Part shown: positions 7,759 to 16,824 of the stretch, piece by piece
Layout of the letters: every line of letters begins with the position of its first letter
How positions within the stretch are numbered: position 1 is the stretch's first letter
Assembly: GCF_009671205.1 (NCBI RefSeq)
Contig: NZ_CP045309.1
Location: 930,001-994,000, forward strand
Reading direction: 5' to 3'
DNA: 64,000 nucleotides
Source: Micromonospora terminaliae
GTDB taxonomy: Bacteria; Actinomycetota; Actinomycetes; Mycobacteriales; Micromonosporaceae
Notes under the pieces: model-generated
What the model was told of the DNA's origin: nothing
Seen by the model: only the letters and a program-made list of their open reading frames with translations
Databases searched by the model: none
Made by a program: the position numbers and the translations under genes

Positions 7759-9537
7759 GTGACCACCCCCTCCGCCGCCGTCGACCACCTCACCCCCGAC
7801 CGGTGGGCCGCCGCCAACCGCCGCCTGGTCCGCAAGGCCCTGGCCGAGTTCGCCCACGAACGGCTCATCACCCCCGAGCCGCACGGTCCCGGCCACTACC
7901 GGGTACGCAGCGACGACGGCACCGTCGAGTACCGCTTCGCGGGCCGGCGGCTCAGCCTGAACCACTGGTGGATCGACCCCGCGGGCCTGACCCGCCACGT
8001 CGAGGGGCGGGAGGCCCCACTGGACGCGGTCGACCTCTGCCTGGAGCTGCGCGGCGCGCTCGGCCTCACCGACGCCGTCCTGCCCGTCTACCTGGAGGAG
8101 ATCACCAGCACCCTGGCCGGGCTCGCCTACAAGTCGGCCCGCCCCGAACTGACGGCGGCGGAGCTGGCCGGGGCGGACTTCCAGCAGATCGAGACGGCCA
8201 TGACCGAGGGCCATCCGTGCTTCGTGGCCAACAGCGGGCGGATCGGCTGGGGCGTGCACGACCACCACCGGTACGCCCCGGAGGCCGGCCGGCCGGTCCG
8301 GCTGCTCTGGCTCGCCGCCCACCGCGACCACACCACCTTCACCTGCGCCACCGACCTGGACTACGACACCCACGTCCGGGCCGAACTCGGCGACGAGACC
8401 CTGGCCGGGTTCGCCCGCACCCTCACGGGCCTCGGCCTCGACCCGGCCGACTACCTGCTGTTGCCCGTGCACCCGTGGCAGTGGTGGAACAGGCTGGCGG
8501 TCACCTACGCCGGCGAGGTGGCCCGGCGGCACCTCGTGCCCCTCGGCGAGGGGCCGGACGAGCACCTGGCCCAGCAGTCGGTGCGCACCTTCTTCAACGT
8601 CACCGACCCGCACCGGCACTACGTGAAGACCGCGCTCTCGGTGCTCAACATGGGCTTCATGCGCGGGCTGTCGGCCGCGTACATGGAGCACACCCCGGCC
8701 ATCAACGACTGGCTGGCCGGCGTGATCGCCGCCGACCCGGTGTTCGGGCGGACCGGGCTGTCGATCATCCGGGAGCGGGCCGCCATCGGCTACCGGCACC
8801 GGCAGTTCGAGGCGGCCACCGACCGGTACTCGCCGTACCGGAAGATGCTCGCCGCGCTCTGGCGGGAGAGCCCGGTGCCCGGGCTGGAGCCGGGCCGGCG
8901 GCTGGCCACCATGGCGTCGCTGCTGCACGTCGACCATGGCGGGCGCTCGGTCGCCGGAGCGCTGATCGCCGGCTCGGGGCTGGCCCCGGCCGACTGGCTG
9001 CGCCGCTACCTCGACGCCTACCTGGTGCCGGTCCTGCACGCGCTCTTCGCCTATGACCTGGCGTTCATGCCGCACGGCGAGAACGTCATCCTGGTGCTGC
9101 GCGACGGCGTGGTGGAGCGGGTGATCTTCAAGGACATCGCCGAGGAGATCGTGGTGATGGACCCGGCGGCCGACCTGCCCGAGGCGGTGGGACGGATCCG
9201 CGCCGCCGTGCCCGAGGACCAGAAGGTGCTCTGCGTCTTCACCGACGTGTTCGACTCGTTCCTACGCCACCTCAACGCGATCCTGGCCACCGAGGGCATC
9301 CTCGACGAGGAGACCTTCTGGCGGACCGTGGCCGGGTGCGTCAGCGCCTACACGGCGTCGGTGCCGCACCTGGCCGGGCGGCACGACCTGTTCGCCCCGG
9401 AGTTCGCGCTCTCCTGCCTCAACCGGCTGCAACTGCGCGACAACCAGCAGATGGTCGACCTCGCGGACCCGTCGGCGGCGCTCCAGTTCGTCGGGACGCT
9501 GGCCAACCCCCTCGCCCCGTACGCGCCGCGGCCGTGA
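7759..9537 (+). CDS. desD: NIS synthetase, IucA/IucC family (desferrioxamine synthetase DesD)
   Basis: A 592-aa NRPS-independent siderophore synthetase. Typical landmarks are 'EGHPCFVANSGRIGW' near residue 155, 'LLPVHPWQWW' near 235, 'SVRTFFNV...KTALSVLNMGFMRG' near 275-300 and 'PHGENVILVLRDG...FKDIAEEI' near 440-465. It adenylates the succinyl carboxylate with ATP and condenses, then macrocyclises, hydroxamate units to ferrioxamine-type siderophores (E or B depending on precursors). GTG start after GAGAGG, 12 nt past desC. Completes the desABCD operon; the importer operon immediately upstream would recover the product. Confidence 0.95.
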   Translation: MTTPSAAVDHLTPDRWAAANRRLVRKALAEFAHERLITPEPHGPGHYRVRSDDGTVEYRFAGRRLSLNHWWIDPAGLTRHVEGREAPLDAVDLCLELRGALGLTDAVLPVYLEEITSTLAGLAYKSARPELTAAELAGADFQQIETAMTEGHPCFVANSGRIGWGVHDHHRYAPEAGRPVRLLWLAAHRDHTTFTCATDLDYDTHVRAELGDETLAGFARTLTGLGLDPADYLLLPVHPWQWWNRLAVTYAGEVARRHLVPLGEGPDEHLAQQSVRTFFNVTDPHRHYVKTALSVLNMGFMRGLSAAYMEHTPAINDWLAGVIAADPVFGRTGLSIIRERAAIGYRHRQFEAATDRYSPYRKMLAALWRESPVPGLEPGRRLATMASLLHVDHGGRSVAGALIAGSGLAPADWLRRYLDAYLVPVLHALFAYDLAFMPHGENVILVLRDGVVERVIFKDIAEEIVVMDPAADLPEAVGRIRAAVPEDQKVLCVFTDVFDSFLRHLNAILATEGILDEETFWRTVAGCVSAYTASVPHLAGRHDLFAPEFALSCLNRLQLRDNQQMVDLADPSAALQFVGTLANPLAPYAPRP

Positions 9538-9576
9538 GCGCCCTCGCGGTGCCGGTGCTTTCCACCGTGCTGGGCG

Positions 9577-9609
9577 CCAGCGGCCGCCCCGGGGAGGGGC
9601 GGCCGCTGG
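9577..9609. terminator. strong hairpin terminator after desD (bidirectional)
   Basis: Perfect 14-bp arms ccagcggccgcccc/ggggcggccgctgg with a 5-nt loop, lying between the convergent ends of desD and the gene at 9626-10273. Confidence 0.85.
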
Positions 9610-9625
9610 TGGGGGGCGGGCCGGG

Positions 9626-10273
9626 TCAGGCGGCGGTGGACCAGATGGCGCGGAACGCCGCGGCCTCACCAGCCAGCCACTGCTCGATCTGCTCCGGCTT
9701 GACGTCGGCGGGCATCCGGTGGGACTCGCCGCGCCGGACGTCGACCAGCACCGGCTCGGCGTGCGGCAGGACCGCGTCCATGTGCCGGGCCATCAGGTGC
9801 AGGGTCGCCAGGACGGTCTCCTCGCTCGGCGGGGCCTCGTCGAAGTGCAGCCGGATCGCCTCGGCGCGGCCGTCGGCGTAGCGCACGCCGAACTGCGGAT
9901 TGATCTTCACGGGCAGGTCGCCCAGCATCGCGAGGGCGTCGCGGGTCTGCGCCAGGTCGACGCCGGCCGGCTCGCCCAGCGAGTGCAGCCACGTGGTGGC
10001 GCCGGGCACCAGCGCCTCGTAGAGCGGGCGCCAGCGCGGTTTGACCAGGTCGGCCACCTGGGCCAGGTGCGTGCCGCCGGTGTGGAAGGCGACGTCGGCC
10101 TTGAGCGCCTTGACGAACTGGCCGTGCGGGTTGAACCCGTGCCGGCTCGCCCGCTGCTTGCGCAGGCCGCCGACGAAGGTGGCCTTGGTGGGGCCGGTGC
10201 GGTCCACGTAACGGGTGAACCCGAGGAGGGTGGCGTAGGGGGTGACGGGGGCGGCGGAGGTGGGCGCGGTCAC
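9626..10273 (-). CDS. conserved-looking protein of unknown function
   Basis: A 215-aa soluble protein that I do not recognise. It has no signal peptide or membrane segment, and contains 'YATLLGFTRYVDRTGPTKATFVGGLRKQR' near the N-terminus and 'VKPRWRPLYEALVPGATTWL' in the middle; the composition is that of a folded globular protein. The ATG six bases upstream directly abuts GGGAGG, so GTG at 10273 with a 6-nt spacer is the better start. It stands alone, convergent with desD. An 8-bp-arm palindrome at 10297-10322 lies in its promoter region. Linkage to siderophore metabolism is not shown. Confidence 0.7.
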   Translation of the reverse strand: MTAPTSAAPVTPYATLLGFTRYVDRTGPTKATFVGGLRKQRASRHGFNPHGQFVKALKADVAFHTGGTHLAQVADLVKPRWRPLYEALVPGATTWLHSLGEPAGVDLAQTRDALAMLGDLPVKINPQFGVRYADGRAEAIRLHFDEAPPSEETVLATLHLMARHMDAVLPHAEPVLVDVRRGESHRMPADVKPEQIEQWLAGEAAAFRAIWSTAA

Positions 10274-10296
10274 GAGCATCCTCCCAGGTCAAAAGC

Positions 10297-10322
10297 TCGA
10301 TTAGTACATACATTCTAATCGA
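10297..10322. promoter_or_regulatory. inverted repeat, candidate operator
   Basis: TCGATTAG/CTAATCGA, perfect 8-bp arms around a 10-nt A/T-rich spacer, 24 nt upstream of the GTG at 10273. The low G+C and symmetry in G+C-rich surroundings suggest a TetR- or MarR-like operator for the unknown gene. It could also act at the end of the MFS gene's transcript. Confidence 0.45.
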
Positions 10323-10353
10323 CAGGTCTGACATCGCCCAGGGTTGAGTCGCC

Positions 10354-11610
10354 TCAGATCGTGCGGTTCGCTACCGCGCACCCGGCCGGGGAACCGGGGT
10401 CCGGAGAGAGCGGTGACACCGGCCGGGCTGCGGCCAGGTGCCGGGCCAGCGCGATGGCCGCGAGCAACGCCAGCACAGCGCACGCTCCCAGCCAGCCGAA
10501 GCGCCCGTACGCCTGGACGCCCAGCCAGGACCCGGCACTTCCGCCCAGGTAGGCGCAGGTCATGTACGCGGTGTTGACCCTGCTGCGGGCCTCCGGGCGC
10601 AGGGCGTAGTTGCGTACCTGGTTGGCGACCATCCCCGACTGCATGGCCACGTCGAGCAGCAGTGTCCCCGCCACCAGCGCCACCAGTCCTGCCGTGCCGC
10701 CCAGGCGGCCGAACGCGAGCACCGCGGCCGACGCGCCGACCCCGAGCATGCACACCAGGTTGACCGCGTCGCTGCCGTGCCGGTCCACCAGCCGTCCGGC
10801 GAGCGGGGTGCAGACCATGGTCGCCGCGTTGACCAGGGCGAGCAGTCCGACCGCCCGGGCCCCCAGCCCGTAGATCGGACCGGTCAGCAGCAGCGCCACC
10901 GCGGTCCAGACCGCGGAGAAGCCGGCGAAGATGGCTGCCTGGTACCAGCAGGATCGGCGCAGCTCGGGCTCCCGGCGCAGCAGGCGCAGCGACTCGGCCA
11001 GCAGGGCCGGGTAGGGGTGCGCCGACGCCGGTCGCGTCGCCGGCAGTACCCGGGCCATGACGACCCCGATGAGCAGCACGGACGCCGCCGCGGTGAGGTA
11101 GGGCGCCCGCCAGCCCCACCAGTCGCCGAGGGTCCCGGCGAGCGTGCGGGACAGCAGCATGCCACCGATCGAGCCGCTCAGGAGCGTGCCGCTGACCGCC
11201 CCGCGCCGGTCCGCCGAGACCAGGCCGGCCGCCATCGGCCCGATGATCGGCGCGACCACGGTGGTGATCCCGACGAGGGCGTTCGCGGACACGAGGAGCG
11301 GATGCGCGGGGGCGATGGTGGCAGCGAGCAGCCCCAGCCCGGTCAGGCCGAGCAGAATGACGACGAGCGGCCGGTGCGGGAGCCGGTCGCCGAGCGGCAC
11401 CAGGAGGAAGATCCCCGCCGCGTACCCGAGCTGCACGGCCGTCACCACCAGCGCGGCCGAGTCCGGGGAGACGTGCCGTTCGGCGGCGATCAGTGGGGCG
11501 ACGGTCTGCGGGAAGTAGATGTTCCCGACGGCCACCCCGCAGGCGAGGGTGAGGAGTGCCAGCAGTCGGCGGCTCATCGGCCGATCTCGTGGTCCGGAAT
11601 CGTCGGTCAC
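10354..11610 (-). CDS. MFS drug/metabolite exporter
   Basis: A 418-aa major facilitator protein with about 12 hydrophobic segments. 'LGYAAGIFLLVPLGDRLPHR' is the loop 2-3 signature, and 'GTLLSGSIGGMLLSRTLAG' is a DHA-type helix 5 motif of exporters. The GTG at 11610 follows the SDR stop by one base and is preceded by GGTGGA, which suggests coupled translation; ATG 11577 is the alternative and begins nearer the conserved core. It forms a two-gene unit with the upstream SDR, divergent from the ArsR regulator at 12457. Substrate unknown. Confidence 0.85.
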   Translation of the reverse strand: MTDDSGPRDRPMSRRLLALLTLACGVAVGNIYFPQTVAPLIAAERHVSPDSAALVVTAVQLGYAAGIFLLVPLGDRLPHRPLVVILLGLTGLGLLAATIAPAHPLLVSANALVGITTVVAPIIGPMAAGLVSADRRGAVSGTLLSGSIGGMLLSRTLAGTLGDWWGWRAPYLTAAASVLLIGVVMARVLPATRPASAHPYPALLAESLRLLRREPELRRSCWYQAAIFAGFSAVWTAVALLLTGPIYGLGARAVGLLALVNAATMVCTPLAGRLVDRHGSDAVNLVCMLGVGASAAVLAFGRLGGTAGLVALVAGTLLLDVAMQSGMVANQVRNYALRPEARSRVNTAYMTCAYLGGSAGSWLGVQAYGRFGWLGACAVLALLAAIALARHLAAARPVSPLSPDPGSPAGCAVANRTI

Positions 11611-11611
11611 G

Positions 11612-12400
11612 TCAGTCCACCGGGCCGCCGGCGACGTAGATGACCTGGCCGGAGACGAAGCTCGCACCCTCGCTCACCAGGTACGACGCGGTGTGCGCGA
11701 TGTCCTCGGGCTGGCCGACTCGGCCCACCGGGATCGTCTCCGCGACGATCCGCTGGTGCTCGTCGAAACTGCGGCCGCGCCGCTGCGCGCCGATCCTGGT
11801 CATCTCGCTCACCACGAAGCCCGGGCCGATGGCGTTGGCGGTCACGCCGTGCCGTCCGAGCCGGAGCGCGAGCGACTTGGTGAAGCCGATCAGACCGGCC
11901 TTGGCGGCCGCGTAGTCGACGCGCCCGGAATCGCCGAGCGCCGAGATGCTCGACATGTTGACGATCCGTCCCCAGCCAGCCGCGATCATGAACGGAGCCA
12001 CGGCCCGGGTGAGGAAGAAGGCCCCCCGAAGGCTGACCCCGGTGACCGCGTCCCACTGCTCGGTGCTGGTCTCCTCGACGCCGGCGTTGGGCCCGCCGAT
12101 GCCGGCGTTGTTGACCAGCACCGTCGGTGCGCCCAGCGCGGCGGCGATCCGGGAGACGGCAGTGCCCACCGCCGTCTCGTCGTTGACGTCGGCGGCGAAC
12201 GCCGCGGCCGTCCCGCCGTCGCGGGTGATGGCTGCCACGGTGCCGGCGCAGTCCTCCTCCCTCAGGTCCAGCACCGCGACCGCGAGGCCGTCGCGTGCCA
12301 GCCGTTTGGCGACCCCGGCGCCGATCCCGCGTGCCGCACCCGTGATGATCGCCGTGCGTTGCCGGTTCCCGTGGTCCGTCGTGTTGATCTGCTGTGTCAT
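11612..12400 (-). CDS. SDR-family oxidoreductase (FabG-like)
   Basis: A 262-aa classical short-chain dehydrogenase. The cofactor motif is TGAARGIG near residue 20, followed by NNAG near 95, the catalytic Ser in 'MSSIS' near 145 and Tyr-x3-Lys in 'DYAAAKAG' near 160. The 'GQVIYVAGG' C-terminus is typical of FabG/2,3-butanediol-type enzymes. It is an NAD(P)H-dependent reductase or dehydrogenase of unknown substrate. I chose ATG 12400 because it leaves a short leader to the divergent regulator. Probably co-transcribed with the MFS gene and controlled by the ArsR protein. Confidence 0.88.
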   Translation of the reverse strand: MTQQINTTDHGNRQRTAIITGAARGIGAGVAKRLARDGLAVAVLDLREEDCAGTVAAITRDGGTAAAFAADVNDETAVGTAVSRIAAALGAPTVLVNNAGIGGPNAGVEETSTEQWDAVTGVSLRGAFFLTRAVAPFMIAAGWGRIVNMSSISALGDSGRVDYAAAKAGLIGFTKSLALRLGRHGVTANAIGPGFVVSEMTRIGAQRRGRSFDEHQRIVAETIPVGRVGQPEDIAHTASYLVSEGASFVSGQVIYVAGGPVD

Positions 12401-12442
12401 GCCCGGAAGTCCATCGCACCGGTCGACCACGCCCCAGCGATG

Positions 12443-12448
12443 TAGGGT
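12443..12448 (+). promoter_or_regulatory. putative -10 (TAGGGT) of a leaderless transcript
   Basis: TAGGGT ends 8 nt before the ATG at 12457 and no Shine-Dalgarno sequence is present, which suggests transcription starts at or next to the start codon. Confidence 0.45.
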
Positions 12449-12456
12449 ATGGCTTA

Positions 12457-13446
12457 ATGATCAGCTTTGAACTCGGCGTCGGGGACCTCGCCGACACCCG
12501 GTTCGGAATCTCACCGATCCACGAGACTGTCCTCAGCCTCCGGGTGCTGCGCGAGCCGGGCCTCTACGCGCTGCACCTGCCCTGGCGCCGGTCGGTGCTC
12601 GGCCGGCTCCACGGGATCGACACCGCCCTGCTGATGTCGCTGGTCGGGCCGGAGCGCGCGGTGCCGGACTTCCTCACCCCCCGGCCGGCGAGCTTCGCCG
12701 CGACCTTCGACGAGGAACTGGCCCGCGCACGCCGGACGCCGCCGGACGTGGTGCGGCGCGACCTGCTGGCCATCTACGGACGTCACCGGCTGCCCGACGT
12801 CCTGAGCGAGGTCACCACGGGCGGCGATGACGGCGTCGCCCGGCTCCGCGAGGCGGTCTGCGACCTCCTGGCCGCCTACTGGGAGATCGCCGTCCGGCCG
12901 ACCTGGTCCCGGATGCGGCTCGTGCTGGAAGCCGACATGACCTACCGCGCCCGGCAGCTGGCCGTGGGCGGCGCCCGCCTGCTCTTCGCCGACATGCACC
13001 CCAACCTGCGGTGGCACGACGGCGTGCTGCACATCGACAAGATGATCGGCCGGCACCGGGTCGCGGCCGCCGGCCGGGGGCTGCTGCTGGTGCCGTCCGT
13101 GTTCGCGCACAAGCCCGCCCCGCCGGTCAGCGCCGAGGAACCACCGTGGCTGGCCTACCCCTGTCGCGGTGTGGCCACGCTGTGGCTCCCGGCGCCCACC
13201 ACGGACGCCGGGGCCCTCACCGCGTTGCTCGGCGCGCCCCGAGCGGGGCTGCTTGGCCTCCTCGACGAGCCCCTGGCGACCGTGGAGATCGCCCGCCGGC
13301 TCACCGTGACGCCCAGCGCCGTGTCCCAACACCTGCGCGTCCTCCACGCGACCGGGTTGGTCACCCGCGCCCGGGACGGCCGGCACGTGCTGTACCGCCG
13401 AAGCCCGCTCGGAGACCAACTGGCCGGTGGGGGAGACGGGACCTAG
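12457..13446 (+). CDS. ArsR-family winged-helix regulator with N-terminal DUF5937-like domain
   Basis: A 329-aa protein. The first ~230 residues resemble the DUF5937 region found in actinobacterial ArsR-like regulators. The last ~80 residues are an ArsR helix-turn-helix: 'TVEIARRLTVTPSAVSQHLRVLHATGLVTRARDGRHVLYRRS'-like, with recognition helix S-A-V-S-Q-H-L-R. No metal-binding CxC motif is visible, so it is unlikely to be a metal sensor. It is divergent from the SDR/MFS pair across 56 bp, the usual arrangement of a local repressor. Its last 4 bp overlap the convergent helicase gene. Confidence 0.85.
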   Translation: MISFELGVGDLADTRFGISPIHETVLSLRVLREPGLYALHLPWRRSVLGRLHGIDTALLMSLVGPERAVPDFLTPRPASFAATFDEELARARRTPPDVVRRDLLAIYGRHRLPDVLSEVTTGGDDGVARLREAVCDLLAAYWEIAVRPTWSRMRLVLEADMTYRARQLAVGGARLLFADMHPNLRWHDGVLHIDKMIGRHRVAAAGRGLLLVPSVFAHKPAPPVSAEEPPWLAYPCRGVATLWLPAPTTDAGALTALLGAPRAGLLGLLDEPLATVEIARRLTVTPSAVSQHLRVLHATGLVTRARDGRHVLYRRSPLGDQLAGGGDGT

Positions 13447-15947
13447 AGCTGTCCGACGTCGGTGATCCGGACGGCGGCGGCGCCCACCTCGTCGGAGGCC
13501 GCGAGGTCGATCTCGGCGCTGACGCCCCAGTCGTGGTCGCCCTCCGGGTCGTCCAGGATCTGGCGTACGGTCCACTTCTCCCGGCCCTGCTCGATCATCA
13601 GCAGCGCCGGCCCGCGCGCGTCCGGCCCCACCCCGATCGAGTCGTACGCCTCGAAGTATGGCTCCAGCGCGTCCGCCCACGCGTCCGCGTGCCAGCCGTG
13701 CTCGCCGTCCAGCTCCCCGAGCAGGTCCCACCGGCGCAGCGCGGCCAGCTCGACCCGGCGGAACAGCGCGTTGCGCACCAGCACCCGGAACGCCCGGGCG
13801 TTGCGGGTGACCGCCGGGGGCCGGTCGTCCAGCGACGCGGCCACCTCCGCGACGTCGGAGGGGTTGCGCAGCCGCTCCCACTCGTCGATGAGGCTGGAGT
13901 CGACCTGGCGGACCAGCTCGCCCAGCCACTCGATGAGGTCGGCCAGTTCCTCGGTCCGGGCGTCCTCGGGGACGGTCTGCCGCAGCGCCTTGTACGCGTC
14001 CGCGAGGTAGCGCAGCACCAGCCCCTCGGAGCGGGACAGGCCGTAGAACTGGACGTACTCGGTGAACGTCATGGCCCGCTCGTACATGTCGCGGACCACC
14101 GACTTGGGGGAGAGCTGGTGGTCGGCCACCCAGGGGTGGCCCTGCCGGTACATCTCGTACGCCGACTCCAGCAGCTCGGCGAGGGGCTTCGGCCAGGTCA
14201 CCTCGTCGAGGAGTTCGAGGCGGGCCTCGTACTCGATGCCCTCGGCCTTCATGGCGGCGACCGCCTCGCCACGGGCCTTGAACTGCTGGGCGGACAGCAC
14301 CTGACGCGGGTCGTCGAGGATCGACTCGATCACGCTGAGCACGTCGAGCGCGTACGACGGGGACTCCCGGTCGAGCAGCTCGACGGTGGCCAGGGCGAGC
14401 GGGGACAGCGGCTGGTTGAGCGCGAAGTCGAGCTGGAGGTCGACGGTGAGGCGTACCCGGCGGCCCTGCTCGTCCGGCTCGGGCAGCTCCTCGACCACGC
14501 CGCCGGCCCGGAGCGCGCGGTAGATGGCGATGGCCCGGCGAATGTGCCGGCGCTGCGCGGCCGGGTCCTCGTGGTTGTCGGTGAGCAGGTGCCGCATCGA
14601 GGCGAACGCGTCGCCGGGGCGGCCGATGACGTTGAGCAGCATCGAGTGGCTGACCTGGAAGCTGGAGGTCAGCGGCTCGGGCTCGGCCTCGACCAGGCGC
14701 TGGAAGGTCGGCTCACCCCACCCGATCGAGCCCTCCGGCGGCTTCTTCTTCACGACCTTGCGGCGCTTCTTCGGGTCGTCGCCCGCCTTGGCGAGGGCCT
14801 TCTCGTTCTCGATGACGTGCTCGGGGGCCTGCACCACGACCCGGCCCAGGGTGTCGAACCCGGCCCGCCCCGCCCGGCCGGCGATCTGGTGGAACTCGCG
14901 CGCCTTGAGCAGCCGGGTCCGGGTGCCGTCGTACTTCGACAGGCCGGTGAAGAGCACGGTGCGGATCGGCACGTTGATGCCGACGCCGAGTGTGTCGGTG
15001 CCGCAGATGACCTTGAGCAGCCCCGCCTGGGCCAGGGTCTCCACGAGGCGGCGGTACTTGGGTAGCATGCCGGCGTGGTGCACGCCGATGCCGTGCCGCA
15101 CCAGCCGGGACAGCGTCCGGCCGAAGCCCGAGGTGAACCGGAAGTTCCCGATGGCCTGGGCGATCATGTCCTTCTCGGCCCGCGTGCAGACGTTCACGCT
15201 CATCAGCGCCTGGGCGCGCTCCAGGGCGGCGGCCTGGGTGAAGTGCACGACGTAGACGGGGGCCTGCTTCGTGTTCAGCAGCTCCTCCAGCGTCTCGTGC
15301 AGCGGGGTCATCGCGTACGAGAAGAGGAGCGGGACCGGCCGCTCGGCCGACCGGACGACGGCGGTCGGCCGCCCGGTGCGCCGGGTCAGGTCGTCCACGA
15401 AGCGGGTGGTGTCGCCGAGCGTGGCGGACATCAGGACGAACTGGGCCTGCGGCAGCTCGATGAGCGGCACCTGCCAGGCCCAGCCCCGGTCCGGCTCGGC
15501 GTAGAAGTGGAACTCGTCCATGATCACTTGGCCGACGTCGGCCCGGGCGCCCTCGCGCAGCGCCAGGTTGGCCAGGATCTCCGCGGTGCAGCAGATGATC
15601 GGGGCGTCGGCGTTGACGCTGGCGTCGCCGGTGAGCATGCCGACGTTCTCCGCGCCGAAGACCTCGCAGAGGGCGAAGAACTTCTCCGAGACCAGGGCCT
15701 TGATCGGCGCGGTGTAGAAGGTGGTGCGGTCGTCGGCCAGCGCGGCGAAGTGCGCGGCGATCGCCACCAGGCTCTTGCCCGAGCCGGTCGGCGTATTCAT
15801 GATCACGTTCGCGCCGGAGACGATCTCGATGACCGCCTCCTCCTGGTGGGGGTAGAGGGCGAAGCCGCGCTCGGACGCCCAGCCGGCGAACGCGTCGTAG
15901 AGGGTGTCGGGGTCGGCGCTCTTCGGCAGCGCGGCGGTGAGAGTCAT
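13443..15947 (-). CDS. Ski2-like DEAD/DEAH-box helicase (DUF3516 family)
   Basis: An 834-aa superfamily 2 helicase. Walker A is in 'NTPTGSGKSLVA' near residue 55, motif II is DEFH ('IMDEFHFY', near 145), motif III 'LMSATLG' (near 170), motif V 'GTDTLGVGINVP' (near 320) and motif VI 'QIAGRAGRAG' (near 360). The C-terminal half is the DUF3516 region typical of actinobacterial members. It probably unwinds or remodels RNA; the precise role is not established. ATG after GGGAG. The neighbour upstream on the same strand is trmB, 46 bp away. Confidence 0.92.
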   Translation of the reverse strand: MTLTAALPKSADPDTLYDAFAGWASERGFALYPHQEEAVIEIVSGANVIMNTPTGSGKSLVAIAAHFAALADDRTTFYTAPIKALVSEKFFALCEVFGAENVGMLTGDASVNADAPIICCTAEILANLALREGARADVGQVIMDEFHFYAEPDRGWAWQVPLIELPQAQFVLMSATLGDTTRFVDDLTRRTGRPTAVVRSAERPVPLLFSYAMTPLHETLEELLNTKQAPVYVVHFTQAAALERAQALMSVNVCTRAEKDMIAQAIGNFRFTSGFGRTLSRLVRHGIGVHHAGMLPKYRRLVETLAQAGLLKVICGTDTLGVGINVPIRTVLFTGLSKYDGTRTRLLKAREFHQIAGRAGRAGFDTLGRVVVQAPEHVIENEKALAKAGDDPKKRRKVVKKKPPEGSIGWGEPTFQRLVEAEPEPLTSSFQVSHSMLLNVIGRPGDAFASMRHLLTDNHEDPAAQRRHIRRAIAIYRALRAGGVVEELPEPDEQGRRVRLTVDLQLDFALNQPLSPLALATVELLDRESPSYALDVLSVIESILDDPRQVLSAQQFKARGEAVAAMKAEGIEYEARLELLDEVTWPKPLAELLESAYEMYRQGHPWVADHQLSPKSVVRDMYERAMTFTEYVQFYGLSRSEGLVLRYLADAYKALRQTVPEDARTEELADLIEWLGELVRQVDSSLIDEWERLRNPSDVAEVAASLDDRPPAVTRNARAFRVLVRNALFRRVELAALRRWDLLGELDGEHGWHADAWADALEPYFEAYDSIGVGPDARGPALLMIEQGREKWTVRQILDDPEGDHDWGVSAEIDLAASDEVGAAAVRITDVGQL

Positions 15948-15993
15948 GGCGCTCCCATCGTGCCTGGATCATGGGCCGCCGCGCCAACCGGGT

Positions 15994-16698
15994 TCAGCGT
16001 CGCCGGTGCACCAGGTCGAAGATCTCCCGCCCGGCGGTCAGCGCCCGCCGCTCGAACTTGGTCACCGGCCGGTCCGCGGGCCGGGGCGCAAAGCCGCCGT
16101 GCACGTCGACCAGCTCCGGGTCGGCGGTCAGCGTCTCCCGCATCGACTCGGCGTACTCGGCCCAGTCCGTCGCGCAGTGCAGCGTCCCGCCGGGGACCAG
16201 CCGGGAGCGCAGCAGCGCCACGTGCGCCGGCTGGATGATCCGCCGCTTGTGATGGCGGGCCTTCGGCCACGGGTCGGGGAAGAAGACGTGCACCGCGTCC
16301 AGGCAGCCCTCCGGCATGGCCCGCACCAGGTCCAGCGCGTCGCCCTTGGCCACCCGCACGTTGTCCAGGCCGTGCCGTTCGACCAGGTCGAGCAGGTTGG
16401 CGATTCCGGGCGTGTGCACCTCAACCGCCAGATAGTGTCGGTCCGGGTCGGCGGCCGCCATCGCCGCGGTGGCGTCGCCCATGCCAGAGCCGATCTCCAG
16501 CACCAGCGGCGCCCGCCGTCCGAACAGCGCCGCCGGATCGCACGGCCCGTCCAGGTCGTCGATCTCCAGGCCGTACGCGGGCCACAGCCGGGCCAGCGCG
16601 TCGCGCTGCCGGTCGCTCATCCGCCCGCGCCGCGGGTGGAAGGTGCGGATACGGGAGGCGTGGGCCGGCGGCGCGGCGCTGAAGTCGGTGGAGGTCAC
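15994..16698 (-). CDS. trmB: tRNA (guanine-N7-)-methyltransferase TrmB
   Basis: A 234-aa SAM-dependent methyltransferase that makes m7G46 in tRNA. Family signatures are 'IRTFHPRRGRMS' near residue 17, SAM motif 'LEIGSGMG' near 66, 'HVFFPDPWPKARHHKRR' near 135-150 and 'TDWAEYAESM' near 180. The GTG start keeps the conserved N-terminal motif inside the protein. Divergent from the secreted-protein/sortase pair. Confidence 0.95.
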   Translation of the reverse strand: MTSTDFSAAPPAHASRIRTFHPRRGRMSDRQRDALARLWPAYGLEIDDLDGPCDPAALFGRRAPLVLEIGSGMGDATAAMAAADPDRHYLAVEVHTPGIANLLDLVERHGLDNVRVAKGDALDLVRAMPEGCLDAVHVFFPDPWPKARHHKRRIIQPAHVALLRSRLVPGGTLHCATDWAEYAESMRETLTADPELVDVHGGFAPRPADRPVTKFERRALTAGREIFDLVHRRR

Positions 16699-16824
16699 AG
16701 CGACCCGAGCGTACGCGACCGGCGGAGCGGATCAGATGTGACGGACGGCCGGGGGTGAGAGGATTCATCCCGTACGGCAGGACGGGTGGCCCGCCGCCCG
16801 ACACCGCTGAGGCCGGGAGGGGGC

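Noticed and set aside
4340..9537. Desferrioxamine-type operon as a new siderophore system
   Set aside because: Gene order and motifs match the known desABCD scheme; there is no extra biosynthetic gene in the operon.
10323..10353. Rho-independent-type terminator between the unknown gene and the MFS gene
   Set aside because: The palindrome has a 10-nt loop and A/T arms, is weak in stability, and is better explained as an operator.
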